From: JAZKFT01 sp965246935
GTDB lineage: Bacteria > Bacteroidota > Bacteroidia > Chitinophagales > Chitinophagaceae
Direction of reading: 5' to 3'
Length of the DNA: 64,000 nucleotides
NCBI GenBank assembly: GCA_965246935.1
Contig: CBDFGC010000036.1
Location: 1-64,000 of the forward strand
Part shown: piece by piece, positions 17,950-27,422 of the stretch
How the letters are laid out: every line of letters begins with the position of its first letter
Position numbering within the stretch: the stretch's first letter is position 1
The notes under the pieces: model-generated
Seen by the model: the letters and a program-made list of their open reading frames with translations, nothing else
Told to the model about the DNA's origin: nothing
The model's database searches: none
Position numbers and translations under genes: made by a program

Positions 17950-18365
17950 TCAGGTGGTGTTAATTCAAAAAGCTAAAAATAGTAACCCCTTTATTAAAGT
18001 GCTTCAGAATAAATAATCTATAAAATGCTAACGATTGTTTGTAAATTGTTTTGACACTGGATTTACCTATAATAATAACTCAATAAAAGATACAAAATTC
18101 GCCAAAAGCTAAAATTTAGGAATAAATTGTAGTGTGACGGCAAATCAGACTTTGGTAAAGTGAACATGTTAGTGTGGTTATTTTTAATGAGAATGTAGTC
18201 TTTTAAGTGTTACGATAACCAAAGGCATAAAGATTTTCCAAACACATTTTAGACATGGATAGTAGTCAAAAAATAGAAAATAAATTAATTTTTAAAAAGC
18301 TGGGTTACCTTGTTTGCCGGTGTAGTATAAACATCAAATTCATCACAAAAACAAAGCATTTCAAA
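17950..18365. other. Divergent intergenic region upstream of the ECF sigma gene
   Basis: This AT-rich stretch of about 416 bases lies between the sigma gene (minus) and a small lipoprotein gene (plus). It should hold promoters for both. I see no palindrome, array or RNA structure that I would call. An in-frame ATG at 18255 would extend the lipoprotein by 37 residues, but it would bury the signal peptide. Confidence 0.5.
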
Positions 18366-18608
18366 ATGAAAAAGTTTCTTTTCGTAGCCATCTTAGCCGC
18401 TGGTTCTCTGGTAGCTTGTAACGATACTTCAACTACTGTTACTCCTGAAGATTCAGCACGTATGGCTGATTCAGCTGCAAAAGCTAACCAAACTCCATCA
18501 ACAATGGGTAGCGATTCAATGGGTACAACTACTCCTATGATGGGTGATTCTTCTAAAATGATGTCTGATTCAGGTTCAACTATGATGAGTGATTCATCTC
18601 ATAAATAA
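18366..18608 (+). CDS. Small Met/Ser/Asp-rich lipoprotein
   Basis: This 80-residue protein starts at ATG 18366 with a lipoprotein signal peptide (MKKFLFVAILAAGSLVAC; lipobox LVAC, lipidated Cys18). The mature part is low-complexity, rich in Ser, Asp, Thr and Met, with repeated MxxDS-like words (TMGSDSMG, MMGDSSKMMSDSG). Such short lipoproteins are common in Bacteroidota and have no known function; the Met/Asp content could bind metal, but that is a guess. A terminator hairpin follows 33 bases after the stop. Confidence 0.8.
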   Translation: MKKFLFVAILAAGSLVACNDTSTTVTPEDSARMADSAAKANQTPSTMGSDSMGTTTPMMGDSSKMMSDSGSTMMSDSSHK

Positions 18609-18641
18609 TTCGACGATTTTTTCATATGGCAAGCAATCGTT

Positions 18642-18677
18642 AAGCCGTCCCTATTCTTAGGGAGGGCTTCTTTTTTA
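18642..18677 (+). terminator. Intrinsic terminator after the small lipoprotein
   Basis: AAGCCGTCCCTA (18642-18653) pairs with TAGGGAGGGCTT (18658-18669), with one internal mismatch and a 4-base loop, followed by a run of six T from 18671. Confidence 0.9.
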
Positions 18678-18829
18678 TATACAGGTTTGCAACTACCAGT
18701 TCTGGCGATGTTTTCGCATAGCATTGGCACAGTTTATCAATCTTTTGCTACAACTTTGTACTGAGCATTCAGCTCATTTTTATTATCAAATCCTGCCCGC
18801 AGGATCAGTTTGCGGGACCATTTTTTCCC

Positions 18830-20527
18830 GTGAACACATTTGAATCCTTAGGCATTGAAGCTGGGCTGCTTCAAGCCGTTACCGCATTAGGTTTTACTGA
18901 ACCTACGCCCATACAACAACAGGCAATTCCTGTTTTACTCTCCGGAACTAAAGATTTTATCGGCCTGGCATCCACAGGGACTGGCAAAACCGCTGCTTTT
19001 GGTCTTCCTCTTTTGCAACTGATCGACCGGGATCAAAAATATCCGCAAGCGTTAATTATTTGCCCAACCCGTGAGTTGTGTATGCAAATAACAGAGGATA
19101 TAAAAAAGTTTAAAACGCATTCTGTAGGCGCTAATGTAATTGCTGTTTATGGTGGCACTTCTATTTCCATGCAGATACGTGATTTGAAAAAAGGTTCGCA
19201 AATAGTTGTGGCTACCCCCGGCCGTTTAATTGACCTGATTGAACGTAAAGCCATTGATTTGTCAAAAATTAAGTACGTTGTTTTAGATGAAGCCGATGAA
19301 ATGCTGAACATGGGCTTCCGGGACGATATTGAACACGTATTACAATTCACACCGGAACGGGAAAGTACCTGGCTATTTAGTGCTACCATGCCACCTGAAG
19401 TACGGCAAATCAGTCGCAGGTTTATGAAAAGCCCTGCTGAAGTTACGATTGGTAAAATAAATGCAGCCAACGTAAATATCGATCACCAGTATTTAGTGGC
19501 CCCCGGTATGCATCGCTATGAAACTTTAAAACGTATCATTGATTTTAATCCTGGTATGTACGGTATTGTTTTTACACGTACCAAGGCTGATGCACAAAGC
19601 ATTACCGAAGCACTGGTAAGGGAAGGCTATGATATTGATGCCCTACATGGTGATTTGACCCAGCAGCAACGTGATAAAGTGATGAGCCGCTTCCGCGAAA
19701 AAAATCTACAGCTAATTATTGCTACCGACGTAGCTGCACGTGGAATTGATGTAAAAGAAATGACGCACGTAATCAATTATGAGCTCCCTGATGATATGGA
19801 AGTATATACCCACCGTAGTGGCCGTACAGGCAGGGCTGGTAATCAAGGTATTTGTCTTTCCATCATCACCAATAGAGAAGTTGGAAGGATCCGCCAGATT
19901 GAACGTTTAATTAATGCCCGTTTTCATAAACTGGATATACCTAGTGGAAAAGATGTATGCCGCAAGCAATTTTTCCATTTTATGGATAAGCTAATGCAGA
20001 CCGATATAAGCCACGGCGAATACGAAACGTATGTACCGCTGCTGAATGAAAAGTTTGCCGATGTTAGTAAAGAAGAAATTTTACAGCGGGTTGCCGGTAT
20101 GGAATTCGATCGGTTTTTGAAATATTATGAAAACGCAGCCGACCTGAATGCCCGTTCAGATGACCGGCGGGTAGAACGTCGTATTTCTACAACTAGTAGT
20201 TCCGGTCGTGAGCGTTTTACTGATACACAAGGACGCAGTTTTAACCGGCAGCAACATAACGGTAGTTTTGACCGGTTGTTTGTGAACCTCGGTACTAAAG
20301 ATGGCTTTTATAAAGCCAGTTTCCTTCAGTTCATTTTAGATATGAGTGACCTGAGTAAGGATGTACTGGGCCGGATAGACATGAAAGAAATGAGCAGTTG
20401 GATAGAAATAGATAGTTCGGCTACTCAAAAAATGATTCAGGCGGTGGATGGAAAAATGTACCGCGGTCGTAAAATACGAATGAATGACGCTCAAACCGGT
20501 GACCGGAAAAAAGTCTATGCAGAATAA
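18830..20527 (+). CDS. DEAD-box ATP-dependent RNA helicase with DbpA-type RNA-binding domain
   Basis: This 565-residue helicase has a GTG start at 18830 (MNTFESLGI). The Q motif EPTPIQQQAIP is followed by Walker A ASTGTGKT (47-54), DEAD at 153-156 (VLDEADEMLNMGF), SAT (FSATMPPEV), and the C-terminal helicase motifs ARGIDVKEMTHVINYELP and HRSGRTGRAG. A C-terminal DbpA-like RNA-binding domain is visible from about residue 480 (RLFVNLGTKDGFYKASFLQF). Proteins of this design (CsdA/DeaD) help ribosome assembly and RNA unwinding, often in the cold. No cold-box-like leader is evident. A terminator follows about 150 bases later. Confidence 0.95.
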   Translation: MNTFESLGIEAGLLQAVTALGFTEPTPIQQQAIPVLLSGTKDFIGLASTGTGKTAAFGLPLLQLIDRDQKYPQALIICPTRELCMQITEDIKKFKTHSVGANVIAVYGGTSISMQIRDLKKGSQIVVATPGRLIDLIERKAIDLSKIKYVVLDEADEMLNMGFRDDIEHVLQFTPERESTWLFSATMPPEVRQISRRFMKSPAEVTIGKINAANVNIDHQYLVAPGMHRYETLKRIIDFNPGMYGIVFTRTKADAQSITEALVREGYDIDALHGDLTQQQRDKVMSRFREKNLQLIIATDVAARGIDVKEMTHVINYELPDDMEVYTHRSGRTGRAGNQGICLSIITNREVGRIRQIERLINARFHKLDIPSGKDVCRKQFFHFMDKLMQTDISHGEYETYVPLLNEKFADVSKEEILQRVAGMEFDRFLKYYENAADLNARSDDRRVERRISTTSSSGRERFTDTQGRSFNRQQHNGSFDRLFVNLGTKDGFYKASFLQFILDMSDLSKDVLGRIDMKEMSSWIEIDSSATQKMIQAVDGKMYRGRKIRMNDAQTGDRKKVYAE

Positions 20528-20843
20528 TTTTGATTAGTAATAGATAACCCTTATTTTCGGGTTTCAATGAAAGCAGCAAAAGTCAATAGTAAGTTTTATT
20601 ACTTCTTTTATTTTATCCGCAGTTGCGGACCGGGCTTTTGTTGAAATAAAGGAAACAATTTATAACAACACATAGTAATCCCGGCCTAACAGGTCGGGAT
20701 TTTTTTTGGCCCATCACACTCATTCGTTTAATTCTGAAAGAATATGACCCACATCACTATTTTAAATTGTGATTGTTAGCCTTTATGAAAATATCCAATC
20801 TGGAAAGTGTAGGTGTATTGCTTCCAGCGTAAACTAAAAATGT
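20528..20843. other. Intergenic region before the aromatic amino acid genes
   Basis: About 316 bases separate the helicase stop from pheA. They contain a small hairpin (AACCC...GGGTT, about 20546-20564), a CCGCA/TGCGG hairpin near 20620-20633 and the strong terminator at 20677-20707. The terminator sits 137 bases before pheA, so it most simply ends helicase transcription. An attenuator role for the aromatic genes cannot be excluded, but I see no leader peptide rich in Phe or Tyr. Confidence 0.5.
20677..20707 (+). terminator. Intrinsic terminator between helicase and pheA
   Basis: AATCCCGGCCT (20677-20687) pairs with AGGTCGGGATT (20691-20701), 11 bp with one G-U pair and a 3-base loop, followed by eight T. 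Confidence 0.92.
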
Positions 20844-21677
20844 GTGAATAAAACCGTTTCAATACAAGGATACGAAGGCAGCTTTCACCAGATGGCTGCC
20901 CGACAATATTTTGGGAAAGACGTACGTATTTTGCCTTGTGCTACATTTAGGGAAGTGATTAAACTGGCTGGCGATTCTTCCAAGGCACATGGAGGTGTTA
21001 TGGCCATTGAAAATTCTATTGCCGGCAGCATCCTGCCAAATTATAATTTACTACAGCATTCCGATCTGCTGATTGTAGGGGAGATATACCTGCATATTAG
21101 TCAGAATTTGTTGGTGAACAAGGGCATAATTCTTGATGAAATCCGGGAAGTGCATAGCCATCCCATGGCATTATTGCAGTGTATTGATTTTTTAGAGCAA
21201 TATAATTGGAAACTGGTTGAAACAGAAGATACGGCCCTAAGTGCTAAACATGTACATCAGCACCATAGCCGCCACATGGCTGCCATTGCAGGTAAGCTTG
21301 CCGCAGAATTGTATCATTTAGATATAATTGCTCCGGATATCCAAACGCAAAAAGATAATTATACCCGGTTTTTAATACTCCAGCCTAAAAATGGGCAGAC
21401 GGCAAATAATAATGCAAATAAAGCATCAGTTACATTTCGCACCGATCATTCAAAAGGGAGCCTTGCTAAAGTACTTGCTGTGATTGCTGAGAATGACATC
21501 AATTTAAGTAAACTGCAAAGTATCCCTATACCTGATAGTGCCTGGCAATATATATTTTATGCCGATATGGAGTTTGAAACATTTTCACAATTTGAAAAAG
21601 TAACAGACCAGATGCGAAGTAAAACCAAATCATTAAAAATATTAGGCACCTATAAAAACGGTAATCAACGAAAATAG
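20844..21677 (+). CDS. pheA: Prephenate dehydratase
   Basis: PheA decarboxylates and dehydrates prephenate to phenylpyruvate for phenylalanine synthesis. The 277-residue protein has the PDT domain, with QGYEGSFHQMAARQYFG at the start, GVMAIENSIAGSI in the centre and the catalytic Thr-Arg-Phe in DNYTRFLIL. A C-terminal ACT domain (about 190-270; KASVTFRTDHSKGSLAKVLA, then NINLSKLQSIPIPD-like) normally binds phenylalanine for feedback control. The start is GTG 20844; the overlapping ATG at 20840 stops after three codons. There is no chorismate mutase part here, which fits the mutase being fused to DAHP synthase three genes downstream. Confidence 0.95.
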   Translation: MNKTVSIQGYEGSFHQMAARQYFGKDVRILPCATFREVIKLAGDSSKAHGGVMAIENSIAGSILPNYNLLQHSDLLIVGEIYLHISQNLLVNKGIILDEIREVHSHPMALLQCIDFLEQYNWKLVETEDTALSAKHVHQHHSRHMAAIAGKLAAELYHLDIIAPDIQTQKDNYTRFLILQPKNGQTANNNANKASVTFRTDHSKGSLAKVLAVIAENDINLSKLQSIPIPDSAWQYIFYADMEFETFSQFEKVTDQMRSKTKSLKILGTYKNGNQRK

Positions 21678-21683
21678 TTTTCC

Positions 21684-22886
21684 ATGATTTTACAAACCGC
21701 AACTGCAAACAGGCTTGATGGCATTGGAGAATACTATTTCTCACAAAAACTGCGGGAAATTGAAGGATTAAACAAATCCGGCAGGGATGTAATAAACTTA
21801 GGGATTGGCAGCCCTGATTTGCCACCTCACCCGGATGTGATCGCTGCCTTATCTAAGGCAGCCTCCGAACCGGTCAATCATGCTTACCAGAGTTACAAAG
21901 GCAGCCCTGTTTTAAGGGAGGCAATTACATCTTGGTATCATCAATATTATAATGTGTTGTTAGATCCACAAACAGAAGTGCTACCACTAATTGGCTCAAA
22001 GGAAGGGATTATGCACATTTGCATGACTTATCTAAACAAAGGTGATAAAGCATTGGTTCCTAATCCGGGGTATCCAACTTATAGAAGTGCAGTGATGCTG
22101 GCTGGCGGGCAGCCGGAAGCATATGATTTAAATGGTGAATTTGACTGGCAACCAAATTTTGAGAAATTAGAAAACCAAAATTTAGATGATGTAAAACTGA
22201 TGTGGGTTAATTATCCGCACATGCCTTCCGGGCAGTTACCCGCCGCAGGTACTTTTGAAAAACTAATTGCATTTGGAAGAAAACATAACATTCTTATTTG
22301 CCACGATAATCCTTATAGCTTTATACAAAGTGGCAAACCGCAAAGTATTTTAGAGGTGCCGGGTGCCAAGGACTGTGCCATTGAGTTAAATTCACTTAGC
22401 AAAAGTCACAACATGGCCGGCTGGCGGGTTGGGATGCTGTGTGGCGCTAAAGAACGGATTGAGGAAGTGTTACGATTTAAAAGTAATATGGATAGTGGTA
22501 TGTTTTTGCCGGTTCAACTGGCGGCTGCTACTGCACTCAACCTTTCATCGGATTGGTACGAGCATGTAAATGCCGTTTACCAGCAAAGAAAGCTCATAGC
22601 TTATGAAATTATGGATGCTATCGGGTGTACCTATCATCACAAACAGGCAGGTCTTTTTTTGTGGGGCAAAATTGATAAAGCATGGAATAAGCATTTATCA
22701 GGTTTTGAACTAAGCGATAAAATACTACATCAAACAAACGTGTTTATAACGCCCGGTGGTATTTTTGGCAATGCAGGCAATCAGTACATGCGGTTAAGCT
22801 TATGCAGTACGGGAGAAAAATTAAATGAAGCACTTCAAAGAATCAAAATCGGGTTTTGGCCTGCTGAAATACATCAATTATCATGA
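21684..22886 (+). CDS. Class I/II aminotransferase, probably aromatic
   Basis: This 400-residue PLP-dependent aminotransferase of fold type I has the substrate loop NLGIGSPDLPPHPDV, PNPGYPTYRSAV, HDNPYSFI, and the PLP lysine in SLSKSHNMAGWRVG. The position between pheA (6 bases upstream) and tyrA (4-base overlap) suggests that it transaminates phenylpyruvate, 4-hydroxyphenylpyruvate or prephenate. By sequence alone it could equally be an LL-diaminopimelate or alanine/aspartate-type enzyme, since these subgroups look alike. Confidence 0.9.
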   Translation: MILQTATANRLDGIGEYYFSQKLREIEGLNKSGRDVINLGIGSPDLPPHPDVIAALSKAASEPVNHAYQSYKGSPVLREAITSWYHQYYNVLLDPQTEVLPLIGSKEGIMHICMTYLNKGDKALVPNPGYPTYRSAVMLAGGQPEAYDLNGEFDWQPNFEKLENQNLDDVKLMWVNYPHMPSGQLPAAGTFEKLIAFGRKHNILICHDNPYSFIQSGKPQSILEVPGAKDCAIELNSLSKSHNMAGWRVGMLCGAKERIEEVLRFKSNMDSGMFLPVQLAAATALNLSSDWYEHVNAVYQQRKLIAYEIMDAIGCTYHHKQAGLFLWGKIDKAWNKHLSGFELSDKILHQTNVFITPGGIFGNAGNQYMRLSLCSTGEKLNEALQRIKIGFWPAEIHQLS

Positions 22887-23725
22887 CCGTATTCATTATT
22901 GGTATAGGATTAATTGGCGGCTCAATGGCACTTTCCCTTAAACAAAAAGGATGGGCGGACCGTGTGATTGGTTATGATGTAAGTACAACACATACTGCAA
23001 AAGCTATAGAACTGAGACTGATTGATGAAGCAGTTACGATTGAACAGGGAATGGCCAAAGCGGATTGCATTATCCTGGCTATACCTGTAGATCATGCGGT
23101 AAGTTTGTTGCCACAAATATTAAATATTACTAACAGTAACCAGACTATTTTAGATGCAGGATCTGCTAAACAGGCTATTTGTGAAGCAGTACACAATCAT
23201 CCAAATCGTTGCAGGTATATAGCTACACACCCCATGTGGGGTACGGAATTTAGCGGCCCTGAAGCAGCAGAAGTAGACGCTTTTACCAATAGAGCAGTGG
23301 TTATTTGCAACCGGGAACAAAGTGCTGCTGACGCATTGCAATGTACAGAAAGTTTGTACCGAGCATTGGGCATGCACCTCTTGTACATGGATGCAGTGGC
23401 CCATGATCTGCACGCAGCTTATGTGAGTCATATTTCACACATCACCTCCTTTGCATTGGCCAATACGGTTTTACAAAAAGAAAGGGAGGAAAACACCATT
23501 TTTGAGTTGGCAAGTGCTGGTTTTGCAAGTACCGTCCGGTTAGCCAAAAGTAATCCGGCCATGTGGGTGCCTATCTTTAAGCAAAATAAGGAAAATGTGT
23601 TAGACGTTTTAAATGAACACATCACCCAACTTCGAAAATTTAAAAGCAGCCTGGAAAAAGAAAACTGGGATTATCTGAAAGAATTGATTGAAGACGCAAA
23701 TGGAATTAAGCGGATTTTAAAGTAA
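22883..23725 (+). CDS. tyrA: Prephenate dehydrogenase
   Basis: TyrA oxidatively decarboxylates prephenate to 4-hydroxyphenylpyruvate with NAD(P), leading to tyrosine. The 280-residue product has the Rossmann motif IGIGLIGGSMALSL at about residues 6-19, the segment THPMWGTEFSGPEAA with the conserved catalytic-region His, and the helical C-terminal domain (SHISHITSFALA). No mutase or ACT domain is fused. Its start overlaps the aminotransferase stop by four bases (ATGA), showing tight coupling. Confidence 0.95.
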   Translation: MTVFIIGIGLIGGSMALSLKQKGWADRVIGYDVSTTHTAKAIELRLIDEAVTIEQGMAKADCIILAIPVDHAVSLLPQILNITNSNQTILDAGSAKQAICEAVHNHPNRCRYIATHPMWGTEFSGPEAAEVDAFTNRAVVICNREQSAADALQCTESLYRALGMHLLYMDAVAHDLHAAYVSHISHITSFALANTVLQKEREENTIFELASAGFASTVRLAKSNPAMWVPIFKQNKENVLDVLNEHITQLRKFKSSLEKENWDYLKELIEDANGIKRILK

Positions 23726-23989
23726 AGTTTTGTGATTGTCCGGTTCAACAATAAACGATGACCTGATTTATTTACGAAATTAACATTCAGACAGCTCATT
23801 AACGATATGGTGTACAAGAGTGGGACGCCCCTACAGCGATATAGCAGCAGAAACTTCTGTTTCAAAGTAATTCTTAAAAAATACTCCCCGTGATGATCTA
23901 AAAGTAAAACCAGTACAGCATTGTATTCACCCTAATATGTTATCTTAAAATTCCATTAATCCCAGTTAACGACATTCAAAAACTTTACT

Positions 23990-25075
23990 ATGACTGCAAT
24001 CCAAACAGAAAAAAAATCCATTCTTCAAACCTGGCAAAAACGGCCGCTTATTATTAGCGGACCTTGTAGTGCCGAAACCGAAGAGCAGGTGATAGATACA
24101 GCTACGCGGTTAGCTCATACAGGTAAAGTAGATATGCTACGTGCCGGCATCTGGAAACCCCGTACCCGCCCTGGTATGTTTGAAGGTATTGGTACCAAAG
24201 GATTGCCCTGGCTGCAAAAAGCTAAAAACATTACCGGTTTACCAATTTGTATTGAAGTGGCTACGGCAAAACAGGTAGAAGACGCATTGCACTTTGACGT
24301 GGATGTGCTTTGGATTGGTGCCAGAACCACTGTAAATCCTTTTAGTGTGCAGGAAGTAGCAGATGCTCTAAGAGGCGTTGACATTCCGATACTCGTAAAA
24401 AATCCCATCAATCCTGATCTGGAATTGTGGAGTGGTGCGGTAGAAAGGGTGGAACGTGCAGGAATTAAAGAAATTGGCCTGATTCATCGTGGATTTTCCT
24501 CGTATGGCAATACGGAATTTCGGAATGCACCGATGTGGCATTTGGCAATTGAAATGAAACGGCGTAACCCTGGTCGTATGATTATTAACGACCCATCGCA
24601 TATTTGTGGCCGGCGTGACACACTGGCTTCGATATCTCAAATAGCAATTGACCTTGATTATGACGGGCTGATGATTGAAAGTCATATTGATCCTGATAAT
24701 GCCTGGAGTGATGCCAAACAACAAATTACACCGGAAGTGTTGTCCGAAATGCTATCCTCTTTAATATGGCGTAAGGAAGATGTTTCTTCTGATGCATTTC
24801 ACGGTATAATGGAAAAATTACGGCAGCAAATCAATCAATTGGATGACGAGCTTTTACAAATCATCGGGCAACGAATGAAGGTAGCCGAAAGTATTGGTGA
24901 ATATAAGAAGAATAATAATGTGACCATTTTGCAAACAAACCGCTGGAACGAAATATTAGAACGGGCTTACAAAAAAGGGGATAAGCTTGGACTAAGTAAA
25001 GAATTTATAACCAGTTATTTTGATGCCGTTCACATGGAAAGCATCAACCACCAGAATAAAATTTTCAATAGCTGA
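23990..25075 (+). CDS. Bifunctional DAHP synthase / chorismate mutase
   Basis: This 361-residue fusion joins the entry step of the shikimate pathway to the first step toward Phe and Tyr. Residues 15-265 are a type I-beta DAHP synthase, with SGPCSAE, AGIWKPRTRPGMFEGIG, GARTTVNPFSVQ, VKNPINPD and HIDPDNAWSDAKQQITP as metal- and substrate-binding segments. Residues about 275-355 are an AroQ-type chorismate mutase (RQQINQLDDELLQIIGQRMK then VAESIGEYKK), with the helix carrying the catalytic Arg and Lys. In such fusions the mutase domain often gives feedback sensitivity to the synthase. It overlaps aroB by one base (TGATG). The 264 bases before it hold no clear terminator. Confidence 0.95.
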   Translation: MTAIQTEKKSILQTWQKRPLIISGPCSAETEEQVIDTATRLAHTGKVDMLRAGIWKPRTRPGMFEGIGTKGLPWLQKAKNITGLPICIEVATAKQVEDALHFDVDVLWIGARTTVNPFSVQEVADALRGVDIPILVKNPINPDLELWSGAVERVERAGIKEIGLIHRGFSSYGNTEFRNAPMWHLAIEMKRRNPGRMIINDPSHICGRRDTLASISQIAIDLDYDGLMIESHIDPDNAWSDAKQQITPEVLSEMLSSLIWRKEDVSSDAFHGIMEKLRQQINQLDDELLQIIGQRMKVAESIGEYKKNNNVTILQTNRWNEILERAYKKGDKLGLSKEFITSYFDAVHMESINHQNKIFNS

Positions 25076-26088
25076 TGCCGCTAAAAAAGTTTCGTATTGG
25101 AGATGCTGTGGTTGAATACCATTTGGCAAGTGGTATTGCAACGTTGAAAAATCTGGCTGATAAAAAAAATACTGTGTTGCTGATAGATGAAAATGTGCTG
25201 GCCATTTATCCAAAAAAATTCAGTGGCTGGAAAACCATTATCATTAAAAGCGGTGAAGATTATAAAACGCAGGCAACGGTTGATGCTATTATTTTTCAAT
25301 TAATTGAATCAGGAATTAACAGAAGCAGTACGATTGTAGGGGTTGGGGGAGGAGTAGTCACAGACATTACAGGTTATGTTGCATCAATATATATGCGGGG
25401 CATCCGCTTTGGTTTTGTGCCAACCACCATACTGGCATTGGTTGACGCATCGATAGGCGGCAAAAACGGAATTGATGCAGGAGTTTACAAGAACATGGTG
25501 GGCACCATCCGGCAGCCGGCTTTTGTATTGCATGATATGCTTTTTGTAAATAGCCTTCCCCAGCAGGAATGGCAGGACGGTTTCGCAGAAATAATTAAAC
25601 ATGCGTGTATTAAAAGTGCATCCATGTTTAAGGAATTGCAGATGCATGATCTTAATTATTACCAGAAAAAGAAAAAGGAGCTTTGCCGGTTGACACAGCA
25701 AAATGCTTTATTGAAAACCAGGGTAGTGCAGCAGGATGAATTTGAACAAGGCGACCGTAAATTGTTGAATTTCGGGCATACCTATGGCCATGCAATTGAA
25801 ACACAATATCATCTTACACATGGCCAAGCGGTTGCTATTGGTATGAATATAGCGGCGAAACTTTCTGAAAAACTACTTCATTTCAAACAGGTAAACCCAT
25901 TGAAAGAAATAATTGAAAAGTATGGCCTTCCCACAAATATCAAAGCAGATCATGAAAAGGTTTTTCGGGTATTACAAAAAGATAAAAAGGCCGGCAACGG
26001 CTACGTGAATTTTATTTTACTGGAAAAAATCGGCAAAGCGAAGATTGAAAAGATAGCATTGCAAAATCTTTATAAATTAATTGATTGA
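25075..26088 (+). CDS. aroB: 3-dehydroquinate synthase
   Basis: AroB converts DAHP to 3-dehydroquinate using NAD and a divalent metal. The 337-residue protein carries VGVGGGVVTDITGYVASIYMRGI, the lysine-rich region SIGGKNGIDAG, and metal ligands in HACIKSA-type and FGHTYGHAIE segments. ATG 25075 overlaps the stop of the preceding gene by one base. It is slightly shorter than the usual 340-360 residues but no motif is missing. Confidence 0.96.
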   Translation: MPLKKFRIGDAVVEYHLASGIATLKNLADKKNTVLLIDENVLAIYPKKFSGWKTIIIKSGEDYKTQATVDAIIFQLIESGINRSSTIVGVGGGVVTDITGYVASIYMRGIRFGFVPTTILALVDASIGGKNGIDAGVYKNMVGTIRQPAFVLHDMLFVNSLPQQEWQDGFAEIIKHACIKSASMFKELQMHDLNYYQKKKKELCRLTQQNALLKTRVVQQDEFEQGDRKLLNFGHTYGHAIETQYHLTHGQAVAIGMNIAAKLSEKLLHFKQVNPLKEIIEKYGLPTNIKADHEKVFRVLQKDKKAGNGYVNFILLEKIGKAKIEKIALQNLYKLID

Positions 26089-27389
26089 AAGTAATTATAC
26101 AACCTTCAACAGTAAAAGGAAAGTTGGCAGCGCCTCCATCCAAAAGTGCGATGCAGCGGGCCTGTGCAGCAGCGTTGCTTACAGGTGGAATAACCACTTT
26201 GCAAAATCCGGGTATCAGTAACGATGATGAAGCTGCCTTAAATATTATTGAGCAGTTTGGTGCGATTGTTACAAAGCAGGAAGCTGAATTAACGATTGAT
26301 AGCCGCAACCATTTTCTTGCCTGCAACAATGAAGGCGCTACGGATGATTTACAAATTGATTGTGGCGAAAGTGGCCTTAGTATCCGCATGTTTACGCCAA
26401 TAGCGGCGTTAGGCAAACGGCCTGTGCGTATTGTTGGCAGCGGCAGTCTTCGCAAACGTCCTATGAATTTTTTTGATACGGTTCTTCCTGAACTTGGTAT
26501 TCAAATAACATCTCAAAACGGCCACATTCCTTTGCAAATTCAGGGACCGTTACAGCCGGCAAACATTGTTATTGACGGCTCATTAAGTTCCCAATTTCTT
26601 ACAGGCATACTCATGGCTTATGCTGCTGCAAATGCCAGTGACGTAACAATAGAAGTAACAGATTTAAAAAGTAAACCATATATTGATTTGACTTTAACTG
26701 TCATGCGGTCGTTTGGTATGCCGGTACCATTGAACGAAGATTATCAACGCTTTTATTTTCCCCGGAGAATTCAATCTGATGTAAAAACATCTACAGCATA
26801 TAAAGTTGAGGGCGACTGGAGTGGCGGTGCATTTTTATTAGTTGCAGGAGCTGTCCATGGTGGTATTTGTATCGAAGGCCTGGATGCTAACTCAACGCAG
26901 GCCGATAAAAAGATATTGGAAGCCTTACAGGATTGCGGTGCTTCCATATTAATTAATGACATTGAAATTAAGATACAAAAGAAATCATTAACTCCATTTC
27001 ACTTTGATGCAACTGATTGCCCGGATTTATTTCCGCCGCTAGTAGCATTAGCTGCCTATTGCAAAGGACAAACCATCATAAAAGGCATTAGCAGACTTCA
27101 ACATAAGGAAAGTAACAGGGCTATTACTTTGCAGACACAATTTGAAAAATTGGGTGTACATATTCTATTAAAAAATGATGATATGATTATAGAAAGTAAT
27201 GGTATTGTCAACGGTAGTACAGTGCACTCATGCCACGACCATAGAATTGCTATGGCCTGTGCTGTGGCGGCACTTGGCGCAACTGATTCAGTTACCATCG
27301 AAGATGCAGAAGCAATTAATAAATCATACCCTGAATTCTATGCTCATTTACAGCATTTAGGTGTTGATGTAAGTATTTACAATAATTAG
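26085..27389 (+). CDS. aroA: 3-phosphoshikimate 1-carboxyvinyltransferase (EPSP synthase)
   Basis: AroA joins phosphoenolpyruvate to shikimate 3-phosphate. The 434-residue protein shows KGKLAAPPSKSAMQRACAAA, the SGLSIRMFTPIAALG segment, SGSLRKRPM, DGSLSSQFLTGIL, and the C-terminal CHDHRIAMACAVAALG, all typical. The start is a TTG at 26085 that overlaps the aroB stop by four bases (TTGA); no ATG lies close by in frame, and MKVIIQPS is a natural family start. The LAAPPSKSAMQ loop contains Ala where many glyphosate-sensitive enzymes have Gly-Asp-Lys; I make no claim on sensitivity. Confidence 0.95.
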   Translation: MKVIIQPSTVKGKLAAPPSKSAMQRACAAALLTGGITTLQNPGISNDDEAALNIIEQFGAIVTKQEAELTIDSRNHFLACNNEGATDDLQIDCGESGLSIRMFTPIAALGKRPVRIVGSGSLRKRPMNFFDTVLPELGIQITSQNGHIPLQIQGPLQPANIVIDGSLSSQFLTGILMAYAAANASDVTIEVTDLKSKPYIDLTLTVMRSFGMPVPLNEDYQRFYFPRRIQSDVKTSTAYKVEGDWSGGAFLLVAGAVHGGICIEGLDANSTQADKKILEALQDCGASILINDIEIKIQKKSLTPFHFDATDCPDLFPPLVALAAYCKGQTIIKGISRLQHKESNRAITLQTQFEKLGVHILLKNDDMIIESNGIVNGSTVHSCHDHRIAMACAVAALGATDSVTIEDAEAINKSYPEFYAHLQHLGVDVSIYNN

Positions 27390-27422
27390 CTGCCTGTTTC
27401 CCTGACATATATAAATAATCGT